Below are positions 24,230-35,881 of a stretch of 64,000 nucleotides of DNA, in pieces (position 1 is the stretch's first letter; every line of letters begins with the position of its first letter). Both the position numbers and the translations under genes were made by a program. The notes beneath the pieces are model-generated. The model had not been told where the DNA came from and did no database searches. It saw nothing but the letters and a program-made list of their open reading frames with translations. The stretch spans positions 1,116,001 to 1,180,000 of the forward strand of contig NW_027445626.1 in the NCBI RefSeq assembly GCF_035582795.1. The letters run 5' to 3'. The stretch comes from Mycteria americana (Eukaryota; Chordata; Aves; Ciconiiformes; Ciconiidae).

Positions 24230-24530
24230 CAGACTCCAAAGCTTTTCCTTTCTCATGCTGTTTCCTCTACAAAGGAAATCTTCATCCTCTCTGAAAGCAC
24301 CCTTCAAGCAGCTGCAGGCCATGACAACATTGTCCTTGGCCTCTACGTCAGGAGGCCAAAGCAGCCCAGGTCCCTCAGCCTCTCCACACAAGTCATGGGA
24401 TTCAGCCCCTTCACCCCATCTTGGCAGATGTCCTCTGCACCTTCTCCAGGTCCTCCCCACTCCTGCAGAACATGGAGCCCCACCCCAGCACAGATTAGTT
24501 CAGATGTGGCCACACCCCTGCTGAGTCAAG
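24230..24530 (-). mobile_element. Old CR1 fragment, antisense
   Basis: Read on the minus strand it matches the late part of CR1 ORF2: a GGAGAAGGTGCAGAGGAC-like stretch, then CTTGTGTGGAGAGGCTGAGG and GACCTGGGCTGC. It is highly diverged and has no frame. Confidence 0.6.
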
Positions 24531-26270
24531 GGAGGAGCTAACTCCCCTTCTCTGGGTGGCCACACTCCTCCTAATTCAGCCCCATATGCAGCTGGCCTGA
24601 TTCGTGGTTAGCATGCTGCACTGGCTTCCTATAGCATCCCGTGTAGCAACCACGCCTTCTCCTCAGGCTCACTCCTCAGCTGGTCAGCTCCAAGCTTGCC
24701 TTGGATACATGGGGTTATTCTGCTCCTGATGCAGGACTGGCCACTTCTCCTTGTAAAACTTGGTGAGGTTTCTGTTGGCCACCCTGTCCTGTGGTGCCTC
24801 TAACAAGATGACAGCAGGAGGAACTGCAGGACAAGACGGATAATAAAAGGAGGCCCTAGTCTAACGGACTTGCCGACCAAAGTAAGAGTTCCCAATGCAG
24901 CCATCCCAGAAACACCAACAGAAGACACGAGGCAAGCAAAGCCAGGGCCAGTGGGCAAAGGGAAAACAGAGGTGGGCTTCTTGTGTGGGGGGGTTGGAGG
25001 ATGACCAAAGGGGAGGGGGGAAACATGGAAGAAGGAAGTTGGAGGTGAAGCAAAGGGTTCAGTCAGGGCTGTTTGTGGGCACCTGTCAAGTAGCCCTCAA
25101 TCTCAGCAGGGAAATCAGCATGGCTGGGCACACCTCTGATGTGCCTCGACAGGAATGCACACAGTGTGGGCAGCAAACAGGAGGAATTAGGAGTCTGTGG
25201 GAAGTTCCTGAGCTATAATGTCACTTAGACAGCCGAGACACAGCCAGATAGCTCACACCACTGGAGGGTGGCCATGGATGGAAGCAGGCTCTTTAGGAAG
25301 GGCCTGTTTGTCTGTCCCTGTCCTTCATCCCTTGGCAGGAGCATTGGGGCATTTCTCTGTGTTTCCCCTCCTGTCCTTGCTGCTTTTGTCCCCACCTTAC
25401 CTGGGGGCTCTGGGCACTGCAGTGTGTGGGGCTGGCAATGAGCTGACCCTCACTTCAGGGCACCCCATCCTCAGGAATTTTGACTATTTTCTGGGGTTCC
25501 TGCTGGGCTGCAGGCTGCCTCCCCACAAGGGCACAGCTCTCCCATGGCATCTCTGTGCCCCAGGGAGGAGGGAGCCCCATGGAGACGAATATTCGGTGCT
25601 AAGGCCATGGCAATGCTGCTCATCATCTCTATGTGGGCAGCTGCAATGAGTCCTGTGTGTCCCTGGCTGGGAGGGGGGAGCTGAGATCCTCCTCAGGTGG
25701 CAGGGAGGGCTTTGGAGATCTGCACTGAGAAACTGGATTCCTCTGCTCTCAGCAGTGTCCCGTTTCTTCTCAGGGGAACATCGGGGTGTGATCATCACTC
25801 CTGCAAGGAAAGGGCAGCTGAGACCAGGGCTGATGGAGAGAGCAGCTCTCCATGCCCTGCACTAAGGGACAGTCCCTTTGCCTGTCAGCACCCACACGGT
25901 TTCACTTGGAGTGCAAGAGGAATGCCAAGGCTTTCTGCCTTAAAAACACTCCTCAGTTGTGGTGAGGCAACTAGAACAAAATACACAAACCAGAATCCCC
26001 ACAGCTCTGCTCTGCTCTCAGGTGAAATGGGAGCAATAATGCTGCAAAGCTCATTGGTATCGAAGGCGGATTTAGTCCGAGATGGCCCTGTGTTCCTGCT
26101 TACCTTTTGCTGTAGGGCAGGACCGACACGTCAAGAGTCCACAGCAGAGCTCCCTGCTCCCAATGGCACCCTCTGCCAACACCACGCAGAGCTCATAAAA
26201 GGGACGTGACAAAGGTCTACCTGAAAGGGGCAAGGAAGTCTGGGGGGTTTCCATGAGAACTGGAATAGGT
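24531..26270. other. Spacer upstream of the second OR gene
   Basis: No gene is seen. From about 25420 it is homologous to the 5' flank of the first OR gene, so it belongs to the duplicated OR unit. Confidence 0.5.
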
Positions 26271-26301
26271 TTTGCTCAGAGAACTCTGCCTTAACTTCTC
26301 A

Positions 26302-26323
26302 CTACCTTTTCCTCCTTGGACAG
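26302..26323 (+). promoter_or_regulatory. Probable 3' splice site before the OR coding exon
   Basis: A pyrimidine-rich run (CTACCTTTTCCTCCTTGG) ends in ACAG at 26320-26323, 23 bases before the OR start codon. This suggests an untranslated upstream exon, common in vertebrate OR genes. The sister gene has CACGG at the same place. Confidence 0.4.
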
Positions 26324-26346
26324 GTGCCCATGCCCAGAAGCAGCAA

Positions 26347-27303
26347 ATGTCCAATGCCAGCTCCATCACTGAATTCCTCCTCCTGGCATTTGCAGACACA
26401 CGGGAGCTGCAGCTCTTGCACTTCTGGCTCTTCCTGGGCATCTACCTGGCTGTCCTCCTGGGCAACGGCCTCATCATCACCACCGTAGCCTGTGACCACC
26501 ACCTCCACACCCCCATGTACTTCTCCCTTCTCAACCTCTCCCTCCTTGACCTGGGCTCCATCTCCATCATTCTCCCCAAATCCATGGCCAATTCCCTGTG
26601 GGACACCAGGGCTATCTCCTACAGAGGATGTGCTGCCCAGGTCTTTCTGTTTGTCTTTTTCATTTCAGCAGAGTATTTTCTTCTCACTGTCATGGCCTAC
26701 GACCGCTATGTTGCCATCTGCAAGCCCCTGCACTACGGGACCCTCATGGGCGGCAGAGCTTGTGTCCACATGGCAGCAGCTGCCTGGGCCGGTGGTTTTC
26801 TCTATACTGTGCTGCACACTGCCAATACCTTTTCAATACCTTTCTGCCAAGGCAATTCCCTGGATCAGTTCTTCTGTGAACTTCCCCAGATCGTCATGCT
26901 CTCCTGCTCAGATGCCTACCTCAGGGAATTTCGACTTCTTGTGTTCAGTGGTTTTGTCTTTTTGGGGTGTTTTGTTTTCATTGTGCTGTCCTATGTGCAG
27001 ATCTTCAGGGCTGTGCTGAGGATCCCTTCTGAGCACAAAGCCTTTTCCACGTGTCTCCCACACCTGGCTGTGGTCTCTCTGTTTTTGATCACTGCCTTGT
27101 TTGCCTGCCTGAAGCCTCCCTCCATGTCCTCCCCATCCCTGAATCTAGTGGTTGCTGGTCTGTACTCGATGGTGCCTCCAGCAGTCAACCCCCTCATCTA
27201 CAGCTTGAGGAACCAGGAGCTCAAGGTAGCAGTCTGGAAACTGATGACTGAATGTTTTCCAAAAACTATAGTGTGTCCATCTTCTTCAATGCATGACTCA
27301 TAA
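26347..27303 (+). CDS. Olfactory receptor, OR14-like
   Basis: Intact single-exon coding region of 318 codons plus stop, starting at MSNASSITEFLLLAF, the normal start for this family. Landmarks are an N-terminal NAS glycosylation site, LLGNGLII, HTPMYFSLLNLSL, MAYDRYVAICKPLHYG after TM3, QFFCELPQIVMLSCSDAYL in the second extracellular loop, KAFSTCLPHLAVV and PPAVNPLIYSLRNQEL. It differs from its neighbour by lacking three residues (the QGR expected between PSE and HKA) just before TM6, in the third intracellular loop. It is expected to act in olfactory neuron cilia, coupling to the olfactory G protein. It is a tandem duplicate of the gene at 19940-20962. Confidence 0.92.
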   Translation: MSNASSITEFLLLAFADTRELQLLHFWLFLGIYLAVLLGNGLIITTVACDHHLHTPMYFSLLNLSLLDLGSISIILPKSMANSLWDTRAISYRGCAAQVFLFVFFISAEYFLLTVMAYDRYVAICKPLHYGTLMGGRACVHMAAAAWAGGFLYTVLHTANTFSIPFCQGNSLDQFFCELPQIVMLSCSDAYLREFRLLVFSGFVFLGCFVFIVLSYVQIFRAVLRIPSEHKAFSTCLPHLAVVSLFLITALFACLKPPSMSSPSLNLVVAGLYSMVPPAVNPLIYSLRNQELKVAVWKLMTECFPKTIVCPSSSMHDS

Positions 27304-27649
27304 TGTCACTCAGTACAGGCCCAGCCTTTCTTTATTAGTTTCTGTGCTTGTCATTCTTGCTGGGTGGGCTTTTTTATTTTATTGCTTTTTTCACTTGTGA
27401 TCATGTTGTCCACAAAGAGATATGGACACTCCACTTCTGCTTCATTATCTACCTCACTAGTGTGACCCAGCAACTGGGTAAATAAGGAGCTATACTCCTT
27501 CTCTAATTGAACAAAATAAATGTACTTGCGTTGTCTGGTCTGTCTGAGACCCAAGCAAGTAAAACAGAACCAAATGTTTTTCCTCATTGGTTCCCTCCCA
27601 AGTTAGAGGGGAAAAGAAGGACCTAAAAGCTTCCTTGGAGACAGGGCAA

Positions 27650-28600
27650 TGGGGCAATCATGGAGTCCCCCCTACCTGGAAGGGAGAATGTTCCCAGCCC
27701 TTAGACAAATCTCTTCCTCCTCTCTCTCATGACCTGCATGGTGTTTGTGCTTGGGAAAACTCTCATCATCATGCTGGTGGTGGCAAACCGGCATCTGTAC
27801 ACTCCCATGAGCTGCTTCTTGGGGCATTTGTCTTCCCTGGAGACCTTCTACAGATCCAGCACCCTGCCCCAGGTGATGGCCCACTTCATGACTGGGGACA
27901 GCACCATCTCTGCTCATCACTTTGTTAGTACTGTTTCCTGCACATTTGGCATGTACGGAGGGTTTACTACTGGTGACCACATCCTATGATGAGTAGCGGG
28001 CTGTGTGCCACCCCCTGCTCTCTACAAGACTCATGAACAGGGACATCTGTCTCCAGAGGACAGCTGCACCTTGGCTAGGGGGATTTCTGGCAACTACAGT
28101 AATCATTTCAGTCATGTCCCAGAGAGAGTTCTGTGGCCCCACTGGAGTGGACCACTTCTTCTGTGAATTCACCCCATTGCTGGAGCTCTCACACAGTGAT
28201 ACCGTGACACTCATGCTCTTGCCTTTTAGAACATGCTTTTTAGATCCCGTCCTCCCCTTCCTGTTCACATGGGCATCCTGTGCATGCATCAGAGCTGCAA
28301 AGCTGGGGCAGATCTCCCATCCAGTATGCGCAGGCAGAAGGCCTTCTCCACCTGCTCCTCTCAGCCCACTAGTGCCACTGTTTTCTATGACACCCTCATC
28401 CTTGGGTGTGTGTTGCCCAGAACAGCCGTCCTGAGAGAGTTTGGCAAAGCCCTTTTTCTACACCATCCTCAGGCCCCTGTTCAATCCCCTCATCTACAGC
28501 CCGTGGATTAGAAAGGTTGGGGGAGTGGACACTGAGAAAAACACTCAGGAAAGCTGTGAGCTGCACCGAGAGCCCATGGCAGCTGTGGGCCTGCAGGAAG
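27650..28600 (+). pseudogene. Olfactory receptor pseudogene (same subfamily as the arm ORs)
   Basis: OR pieces appear in order but in different frames: GKTLIIMLVVANRHLYTPMS (TM1-TM2), HFMTGDSTISAHHFVSTVSC (TM3 entry), MCHPLLSTRLMNRDICL, GVDHFFCEFTPLLELSHSD (second extracellular loop), KAFSTCSSQ (before TM6) and FNPLIYSPWIRK (TM7). Several frameshifts and stops separate them, and the DRY region is damaged (DEQRAVC-like). It resembles the arm OR pseudogenes more than the OR14-like pair. Confidence 0.82.
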
Positions 28601-28714
28601 AAATCACTTCTGGTTCTCTTTTGAACCAGCCCAGAGGACCTGGACTGGCATGTGCTGTGTCCTGGGCACTCCCCTGGAAGCATGGGACATGGAGAGGCTT
28701 TTGGTGTGGGCAGA

Positions 28715-29200
28715 GGCAGAGAGGTAGGTGCTGGTGGAGCTGGCTGGTGTCATCGTGAGACCTCTTTCCAAAAAACATTTTGGAATAGCCAGAGAGATCA
28801 GAGAGGTTCCAAGGTCCTCAGAAAAGGCAAATATCAAACCTGTCTTCAAGAAGGGCAAGAAGGAGGACTTCGAGACTGACAGGCTGGTCAGCTTCCCCTC
28901 AGTCCCTGGGAAGGTGATGGGGCAAGTCCTCCTGCAGCCATCTCCAGGCACTTGAAGGACAAGAAAGAGGTTGCTGAACCCATGTGGGAGGTGAAAGACG
29001 GACATGTTGTGTGCCTGGACTTTTGCAAGTCCTTGGATGTGATCTCCCATAGTCTCCTTAGAGCAGGCTGTTGGCATCTGGACTGAAGAAGTGGATCATG
29101 TCATGGGTGGGAAGTTGGCTGGACTATCAGGAACAACTGCCATTAGTGGTACAAAGTCCTCCGAGGAGCCAGATACTAGCAGCATCCCTCAGGGATCAGC
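28715..29200 (+). mobile_element. CR1 fragment (RT region), degraded
   Basis: The translation contains ELAGVIVRPLSKKHFG, PVFKKGKKEDFETDRLVSFP, PGKVMGQ and, in another frame, a V.LDF.KS.DV.SHS-like RT core and a GSA-type PQGS relic. Frame breaks show it is inactive. It follows directly after the OR pseudogene. Confidence 0.8.
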
Positions 29201-29794
29201 AAAATCTCATAAAAAATCATCCAAAACCTAGCAACCCTGGAAATTAAGACTTTTTCAGCTGTTACATAGCGTTCTTTTTCTGCACAGGTTTCAACTTTTT
29301 TCTAAAATTGACATTCTGGGCTTGAGTCAGTTGTTCACACAGAGGTGGCCATTGCATCCAAGATACCCTGGGGTAACTGAAGCACCTGTGTGGGAAAGGT
29401 AACCCAGGAACCCTTCTGGTGATGAGCTGGTTTGCAGGCAGGGTACCTCTGGCAGGGCGCAGGGCATCGCCTTCCTCCAGCGCTGCTGGGTGGGCTGTGA
29501 AGAGGCTGTGAAGAGGACTTTCAAGCACAGCAGCACAATGTGTCCCCTTGGATGCTGGCTGTGAGGTCACTTCTGAGTGGTCAGCAGTGGGGAGAGAGAT
29601 ATTCTCAGGTCAGGAAGGTCATGCGAAAGCTGCCCCCAACAAGATGACACATTTGGGGAGGTGAGGAGGAGCCTGGGCAAGAGAAATGGGAGATTTGGGT
29701 GAGGGAAGAGAGGCTTGGCCAACAGACACAAAAGGTTTGTAGAGGTCAAATGGCTTATAGTGATGTTGCTGTGAAAACACAGACTGTGAAAACA

Positions 29795-30240
29795 TTCATG
29801 TTAAGCCCTTACACTATCTCTAACCAGTAACCTTCAGCCCTAACATGACCCCTAAATGCTACTCCTACCCCTGACAGTAATCCACTGTCACTAACCTACC
29901 TGAGGTTAGGCTATCCCTAACCTAAAACCTTACGACTAAGCGAAATCCCAAACCCATAGTCCCTTATCCTTACTCTTATCCTCTTACTCACCCTAGCCTT
30001 TAACCTTAGCATTAAGATCCTAGCCTTAATCTTAGCCCTGAGCCCAGCCCTAAACAAAACCCTAGCCCACAAAGCTTGCCCACACCTTAAACACTACCAG
30101 ACACCCTCACCACACCACCAAACCTTCCCCCTAGGCCTTTGCCTAACCCTTAAGCCTGAAAGGTGAGCTCTAAACCCAAAGCCCTAACCTGAACACCTAA
30201 CCCCTGAAGCCCTCTTTCCCACGCTCTGACCCACTCATCA
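29795..30240 (+). repeat. Degenerate telomere-like (CCCTAA) stretch
   Basis: About 440 bases dominated by variants of CCCTAA: exact hexamers recur at least five times amid CCTTAA, CCTAGCC, CCCTAG and CTAACC variants. All are in the same orientation. G is scarce on the plus strand. It looks like a decayed interstitial telomeric sequence. Confidence 0.7.
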
Positions 30241-30294
30241 CCGTCCCCTCTCCTCACCCTTACTTAAGCTGTTTGGCCCCTTGGGGCAGGGCAG

Positions 30295-30610
30295 GGATCG
30301 TGAGGTCTCGGAGCAGTCCCATGGTTCTGGAAGAGGAATGTGAGGTGACCTGTATCTGACCAGCTCATAGGCCACAAGAAGGAGATGGGTGGGAATGCTA
30401 TGGTGTGGTCAGCTGTTCTTCAGGGTCTCATGGCACAGGAGGAGGCACGTGGCTGTGAAGGTGGCTGTGAGGTCACTTCTGTCTTTGGAGTTGATAGGCC
30501 AGCAGCAGGAACATGGCTGGGAAAGGCACTGTGAGGTCACTTCTTTCGGAAATAGCTGGTAGCTCAGGCCTCGACTCATGGCTGGAATATGTGCTTTTAG
30601 GCTCACATTT
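30295..30610 (-). repeat. Diverged minisatellite, about 64-bp unit (spacer array)
   Basis: The phrase TGAGGTSAC recurs at about 30341, 30468 and 30532, with a weaker TGGTGTGGTC at 30401, giving spacings of 60-67. Between them are variants of GATAGGCCAGCAGCAGGAAC. One further unit-like phrase, TGTGAGGTCACTTCT, lies near 29562. Its reverse complement (AGAAGTGACCTCACA then GGCCTATCAACT) matches the array at 60.1 kb. Confidence 0.65.
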
Positions 30611-30714
30611 GCCAGCAGCCCTGATAAGGCAGCAGAAGGCACCTGTTTGGCACACTGATTATGAGATCCCCTCTGCTGAAGTTCCTGGGCGCTGTGCAGT
30701 TGAACATGTGTATC

Positions 30715-31506
30715 CATGACCCAGAGGAGGCAACTCTCACCATGTTTAACGTGAACAAATGCCGGACTCTGCCCCTAGGACAAAATAATGCTGGGCACAG
30801 GTATAGACTGGGAGAGGAGTGGCTGGAGAGCAGCCCTGCAGCAAGGGCTCTGGGGGTGCTGGTTGACAGCAGGCTCAGTAGCAGTCAGCAGTGTGCCCTG
30901 GCAGCCAAGAGGGCAAACCGCATCCTGGGGTGCATCAGACACAGCATGGCCAGCCGGCCAAAAGAGGGGATTATCCCGCTGCATTTAGCAATGGTGCAGA
31001 CTCACTGTGAGTACTGTGTGCAGTTCTGGGCCCCACAATTTAAGCAGGATGCAAGGTACTTAAATGTGTCCAGAGGAGGGCAACAAAGCTGGTGAAAGGG
31101 TGGAAGGAATGTCCTGTGAGGAGCGGCTGAGGACACTGGGCTTGTCTAGTTTGGAGAACAGGAGGCTGAGGGGCAACCTCCTTGCTCTCTACAGCTTCCT
31201 GAGGAGGGGAAGCGGAGAGGGAGGTGCTGATCTCTGATCCCTGGTATCCAGTGACAGGCCACGGGGGAATGGTTCAAAGCTGCGCCAGGGGAGGTTTAGA
31301 CTGGAGATTAGGAAGCATTGCTTTACCAAGAGGGTGGTCAAACATTGGAACAGGCTTCCTAGAGAGGTGGTTGATGCCCCATGCATGTCACTGTTTAAAG
31401 AGGCATTTGGACAATGCCCTTAATAACATGATTTATCTTTTGCTCAGACCTGAAGCGGTCAGGTATTTGGACTAGAAGATCATTGTAGGTCCCTTCCAAC
31501 TGAACC
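30715..31506 (+). mobile_element. CR1 3' fragment with pentanucleotide tail
   Basis: The frame FNVNKCRTLPLGQNNAGHRY to LGVLVDSRLSSSQQCALAAK and [20 protein letters not shown] is the late CR1 RT/C-terminal region. Further frames give [20 protein letters not shown]-like sequence. It is frameshifted. The 3' end runs into the ATTCT repeat that follows. Confidence 0.88.
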
Positions 31507-31676
31507 ATTCTATTCTATTCTATTCTATTCTATTCTATTCTATTCTATTCTATTCCATTCCATTCCATTCCATTCCATTCCTTTCCATTCTATTCTATTC
31601 CATTCCATTCCATTCCATTCCATTCCATTCCATTCTATTCTATTCTATTCTATTCTATTCTATTCTATTCTATTCT
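31507..31676 (+). repeat. (TATTC/CATTC)n microsatellite at a CR1 tail
   Basis: About 34 near-perfect pentamers in three blocks: TATTC, then CATTC, then TATTC again. It grew directly from the CR1 3' end and is likely length-polymorphic. Confidence 0.95.
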
Positions 31677-32530
31677 CTGTAGCTGTACAAGGTGGATCCC
31701 TCCAGCAGCTGGGCTCAGACACTCAGTCTCCTCAGTCGCTGCCCCTGGATACCAGCCTCCCCAGTTGCAGGCACCTGGACATACGAGCCCCTGAGGCCGC
31801 AGCCCCATTCCAGGTGCTAGTACAGAACACCCCAGTCACACACACACCCCCTTCCACACACACTCCAGTCTCTCCGTTGCTGGCACTATTGACATAGGGG
31901 CTGTCTGACCCCCTGCTCCAATTGCTGCACTCACACCCCTGTGCTCACATGTTCATGCAGAAAAGGGATTGCCTCACACAGGAAAGAGTTAGAAATTAAG
32001 TTTAATGAGAAGACAGGACAGACGGCACTGGTCGGGGTCCTCCCCTAAACTTCCATAATAAGTCCCGTGCAATCCAAAAATGCTCTTCCCTGCATCCCAT
32101 AACATGTCCTACACCCCTAGGCAACAATGCCCTTAGTGCAAATGCTGATCCAGAGACCTCCTCTCAGGGACTCATCTTGATGGGTTTCACACATGGACAA
32201 CGGGGCTGATGGCTCTCCCAGGGCAGCCCTGGAAGGAGCTGGGACAAGGTCTTCATTCCTCAGGAGCCTGTAATTTGGGGTCCCACCTGCCACTGTGCCT
32301 CTGTGCTCTTCTGGGTTTGTGGGGATGGGCTCTTGATGAGCTGCTGGCTCTCCTGTGATGGGTCTGGGAGCAGCTGGGGCAGGGTATTAACTGACTTACT
32401 CCTCCTGCCATTGTTAGTGCCTTCTTGGTGTGTGCAGATGAGCTTCTTATCACTTAACCAAAAAACAATCCAACAAGAACATCAATCTCCTGAGGCTTCT
32501 GTATTTGCAGGTTACATACATATGCATTGG
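31677..32530. other. Spacer sequence, no gene seen
   Basis: This stretch holds short CA-rich runs near 31838-31862 and nothing else recognisable. Confidence 0.45.
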
Positions 32531-32532
32531 TG

Positions 32533-33533
32533 TTATTTAACATATGACAGCAGCTCATGGGAATTGCTGTCCAGAAATGCATCATGATTAGGGAAAAGCT
32601 GTGTTGTTGCACGGTCAACGGCTTCGTCCAGGGCCAGTATCACAGTCTTGTTTCTAAGACTGTAGATGAACGGATTTAAGAATGGGTACAGGACAGTGTT
32701 CAGCAAAGCTACAATTCTGTTTGTCTCCAAGGAAACATCCTCGGAAGGACGCACATAGGGAGCAATGCAGCTCCCATATGCAATGGCCAAGGTGGTGAGA
32801 TGGGAAGAACATGTAGTAAAAGCTTTTTTCCTCCCAGAGGCTGCTGGCAGGTGTAGAATACAGAAAAGGATGCCCATGTAAAATGCCAGAGTGAAACATA
32901 GGGAACCCAGTATGAGACATGATAATAAAACAGAGTCTATTTTCCACAGCAGGCTGGTGTCAGAGCAGGACAGGTTGAATAAGGGGGAGTTGTCACCAAA
33001 AAAATGGTGGATCTCGTTCGAGCCACAGAAAGTCAGCTTGTAGAGGAGGACCAGACGGTAACTCAAGACTGTGATGCCTATGACCCAAGCAGCAATGACC
33101 AGGTGGACGCAGAGGTGAGGCTTCATGATGGCAGCATAACGCAAAGGCTGGCAGATGGCAACATAACGGTCAAAGGACATGACAACAAGTAGAACCAACT
33201 CGGTACAGCCCAGGGCAAAATAGAAACAGGATTGGGCAAAGCAGCTGCTTAGTGAGATGGTTCTCCTACCAGAATCCAGGATCACAAACAATTTGATGCT
33301 TGTGGAGGATGTAAACCAGATTTCCAGGAAGGCCAGATTGCTGATGAAAAGTACATGGGGGTCTGCAGGCGGTGATCTACACACACGAGGAAAATGATGG
33401 TTGCCTTCCCCATCACTGTTGTCAGGAATAGGAGCAGAAGGACCAGAGAGACAAATAGCTGTAGTCTTTGATCAAGCCCTGAGAAACCCGCTAGGATGAA
33501 CTCAGTCACTGCAGTTTCATTTTCTGCTCCCAT
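32533..33533 (-). pseudogene. Olfactory receptor with one frameshift (OR6-like)
   Basis: Starting at MGAENETAVTEFILAGF, the frame reads through TM1 (with GKATIIF where GN is usual) to LQTPMYF. It then loses one T in a T run near 33347 and continues in the next frame from ISNLAFLEIWF to the stop. The rest is perfect: MSFDRYVAICQPLRYA, HHFFGDNSPLFNLSCSD, KAFTTCSSHLTTLAI and LNPFIYSLRNKTV. The tail is unusually long after TM7. Only this one lesion is visible, and it is in a homopolymer, so either a very recent pseudogene or a sequencing error fits. Confidence 0.88.
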
Positions 33534-33916
33534 GCTGAATTTCAGTTCATCCTGCCGAGACAGGAGCATGGCAAAAAACAAGTGTGATGATTTCACAGTC
33601 TGCATGAAAAGTTCTTCCTTCTCTGCTTCTTCCCTTTCTTGCAGTCTTCCTATCTAACACAAACATAGTCCTTCAAGCAGTTCTCACACCCTGATTGTTC
33701 CGTTTGACATTTCAGTTAGAGTCCTCAGGGAATTTGTTGTCTTCTTTCTACCTTTTTCAAACACTCACAGAGGATTCTTTCTCCAGAAGAGAAGATTGTA
33801 AAGAGGCTGTTAGCTATTTCACCCCATTCCTGGGAAATTCCAAATTCACTCAGACCTCTTGCAAACATCTGTCACACCTAAGTGCCAAACTCATCTCTTC
33901 TATTGCACAAATGCTA

Positions 33917-33957
33917 AACCATCAAATCAAATCAAATCAAATCAAATCAAATCAATC
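33917..33957 (+). repeat. (ATCAA)n microsatellite
   Basis: Six or so perfect AAATC/ATCAA pentamers in a row. Confidence 0.9.
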
Positions 33958-35400
33958 AGTATGTTGAAAGCTATTCTTTCTGCTTTTCAGTACTTGCCTT
34001 TTTGGACGAGGAATCCCTGAGAATCTGTTCATTTCAAAAGAAGTAATATACAGGATCTCTTTTGCAATGCCCTGCTTTCTTCCACAGCTTCTTGCTCTCT
34101 GCTTCTTCAGGAAAGGGGAGGGGGTGGAATAGGGACCAAGTATAACTCGTCTTCTTTAGTACGCTAAATAATGACCGAAATTCATCATGATCCCACACAA
34201 TCTGGCACACAGACTCTCTCATCTGACATCCATCTGCACTGAAATGCACTTGTTTCCAAACAGTTGCTCATTGCTATTACTATCCAATGTCCTGACCTAA
34301 ATGGAGAGCAAGAGAAGAGTGTCTGGAAGAGGTTTGCAACCTTTCTTTGGCATGCCAGACATAGGTTGGGAGGAACCAGCCTCTAGCGTTTTGTCTTGTC
34401 TCCCTTGACTACAGAGGGAGCCTCGGGAAAACCAGTTCTCACAGGCACCTGCAGTGAAGTAGATGACAGTCACTATTCAAGTCTCAAACCACTGATTTAT
34501 TAAGCTATTATTTTTTAAATCAGAATCCACATCTAACAGAAGGCAGCACAAGAAAAAGATATGCAAGAAAGACTGGTGTGTTTCCCTTCATCTTTACATT
34601 TGTTTTCAGACATAGAAAGGAGCAGAGCAGATGACTCCCAGAGTAGGAGGATTCAAAATGCAAGGGGAGAAGAGGGAGGGGAGGAGATGGTGGGTTTGAA
34701 GCAGTGAAAGAAAGCTTCTCCACAGACTGTGTTGTCCCCTCAGGCTCTGTCCCAGGGCAGAATGGGTAGCACTTCCACAAGGAGTAAAATGGGAAGTTCA
34801 GTATAGGGCAGCGCTCCATGTTTGCCTTGACATTGTAGCTTGGGGCTCAGGCTAGTCTTAGATCCCAAGTGCCTGGCTTGTTCTTTGCCTCTAGTCCGGC
34901 GTAGGGGAACCTCTGCACTGGGTTCATGTGGGAAACTTGCTGAGATTAAACCACTGGCTGTATTTGAGCAAAAGCTCAAGCTCAGTCACCTACAGCGGTA
35001 GGACTGTAGTAGATCAGTAGCTGAGCTCCCTTTAGCCGCCAGCAAGTTAGGCACCTTTGCCCCTGGGAGGGGTTTGGGTTTCCTCTCTCCTCAACGGGCA
35101 GAGCCTGGCACCCCTGAGGGTGATTCATCCTGTCCCACATTGCCAGTCTCCTCAGCTTGGAGGAAATGCCTCCTTTCTCCCCACTGGCCATTCCTGGAGT
35201 CTGGAAGGAGCAGCTGTGGCACATATCTCATTGGAGTTCTGCTCCAGGAGTGTGAAGAGCTCATGGCTCCTTCCCCTGCCTCCTTTCCCCTCTTCCTAAG
35301 AGCACAGAGGTCCAGGGGAGGGCAGCTCAGGGCTTCCATCCCCACAGGGCTTCAGTTGCGCAGTGCTCACTTTCTGCGACACAAAGAGAACTCTGAGCTG
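33958..35400. other. Spacer sequence, no gene seen
   Basis: No coding or mobile-element signal that I can support on either strand. Confidence 0.4.
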
Positions 35401-35426
35401 CAGCAGGAACCTTCAGGAGACTCTTC

Positions 35427-35517
35427 TATAAACCCAGCAGGCACTGCAGAGCTGGAGACATTCAGGTGCTGCTGAAGACTCAAAGGAAAGGTTATCACAT
35501 CATGCTGGGGATTACAG
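35427..35517 (+). promoter_or_regulatory. TATA box and possible leader exon for the right-arm OR
   Basis: TATAAA lies at 35427-35432, followed about 85 bases later by ATTACAG and a good donor, GTAGGTGC (GT at 35518). The layout fits a TATA promoter with a short untranslated exon for the OR at 37238. It sits outside the duplicated arm, so only the right OR copy retains it. Inference from motif and position. Confidence 0.35.
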
Positions 35518-35881
35518 GTAGGTGCTGGATTTGCTGAGGCGGGTGGGCTTAACGTGCCAGTGGCTCTTTGCACAGTGGCAACTATGAAGTGAGACCATGT
35601 GGCCTGGTACAGTCCTGTCCTGCATGTCTTCTCATTCCAGCTCACTCTTTCCTCTAGAGACCCTCCCTGTGTCCTTGACACTGCTGAACAGAGATACCGG
35701 CAGCGTGGTTGTCACTACAGTCAGAGCTGTGGGGCATAAGCTGGTGGGCACTCACACACCTCAGTGGACGTGAAGAGGTTGGGGCAGAGTGTATGGGGCC
35801 AGTGTGCCAATACATGTCCCTTATTTTCTTAGCTCTCCGAATCTCTCTCTGTCTCTTTCTCCATCTTGCTTGTATCATAGG

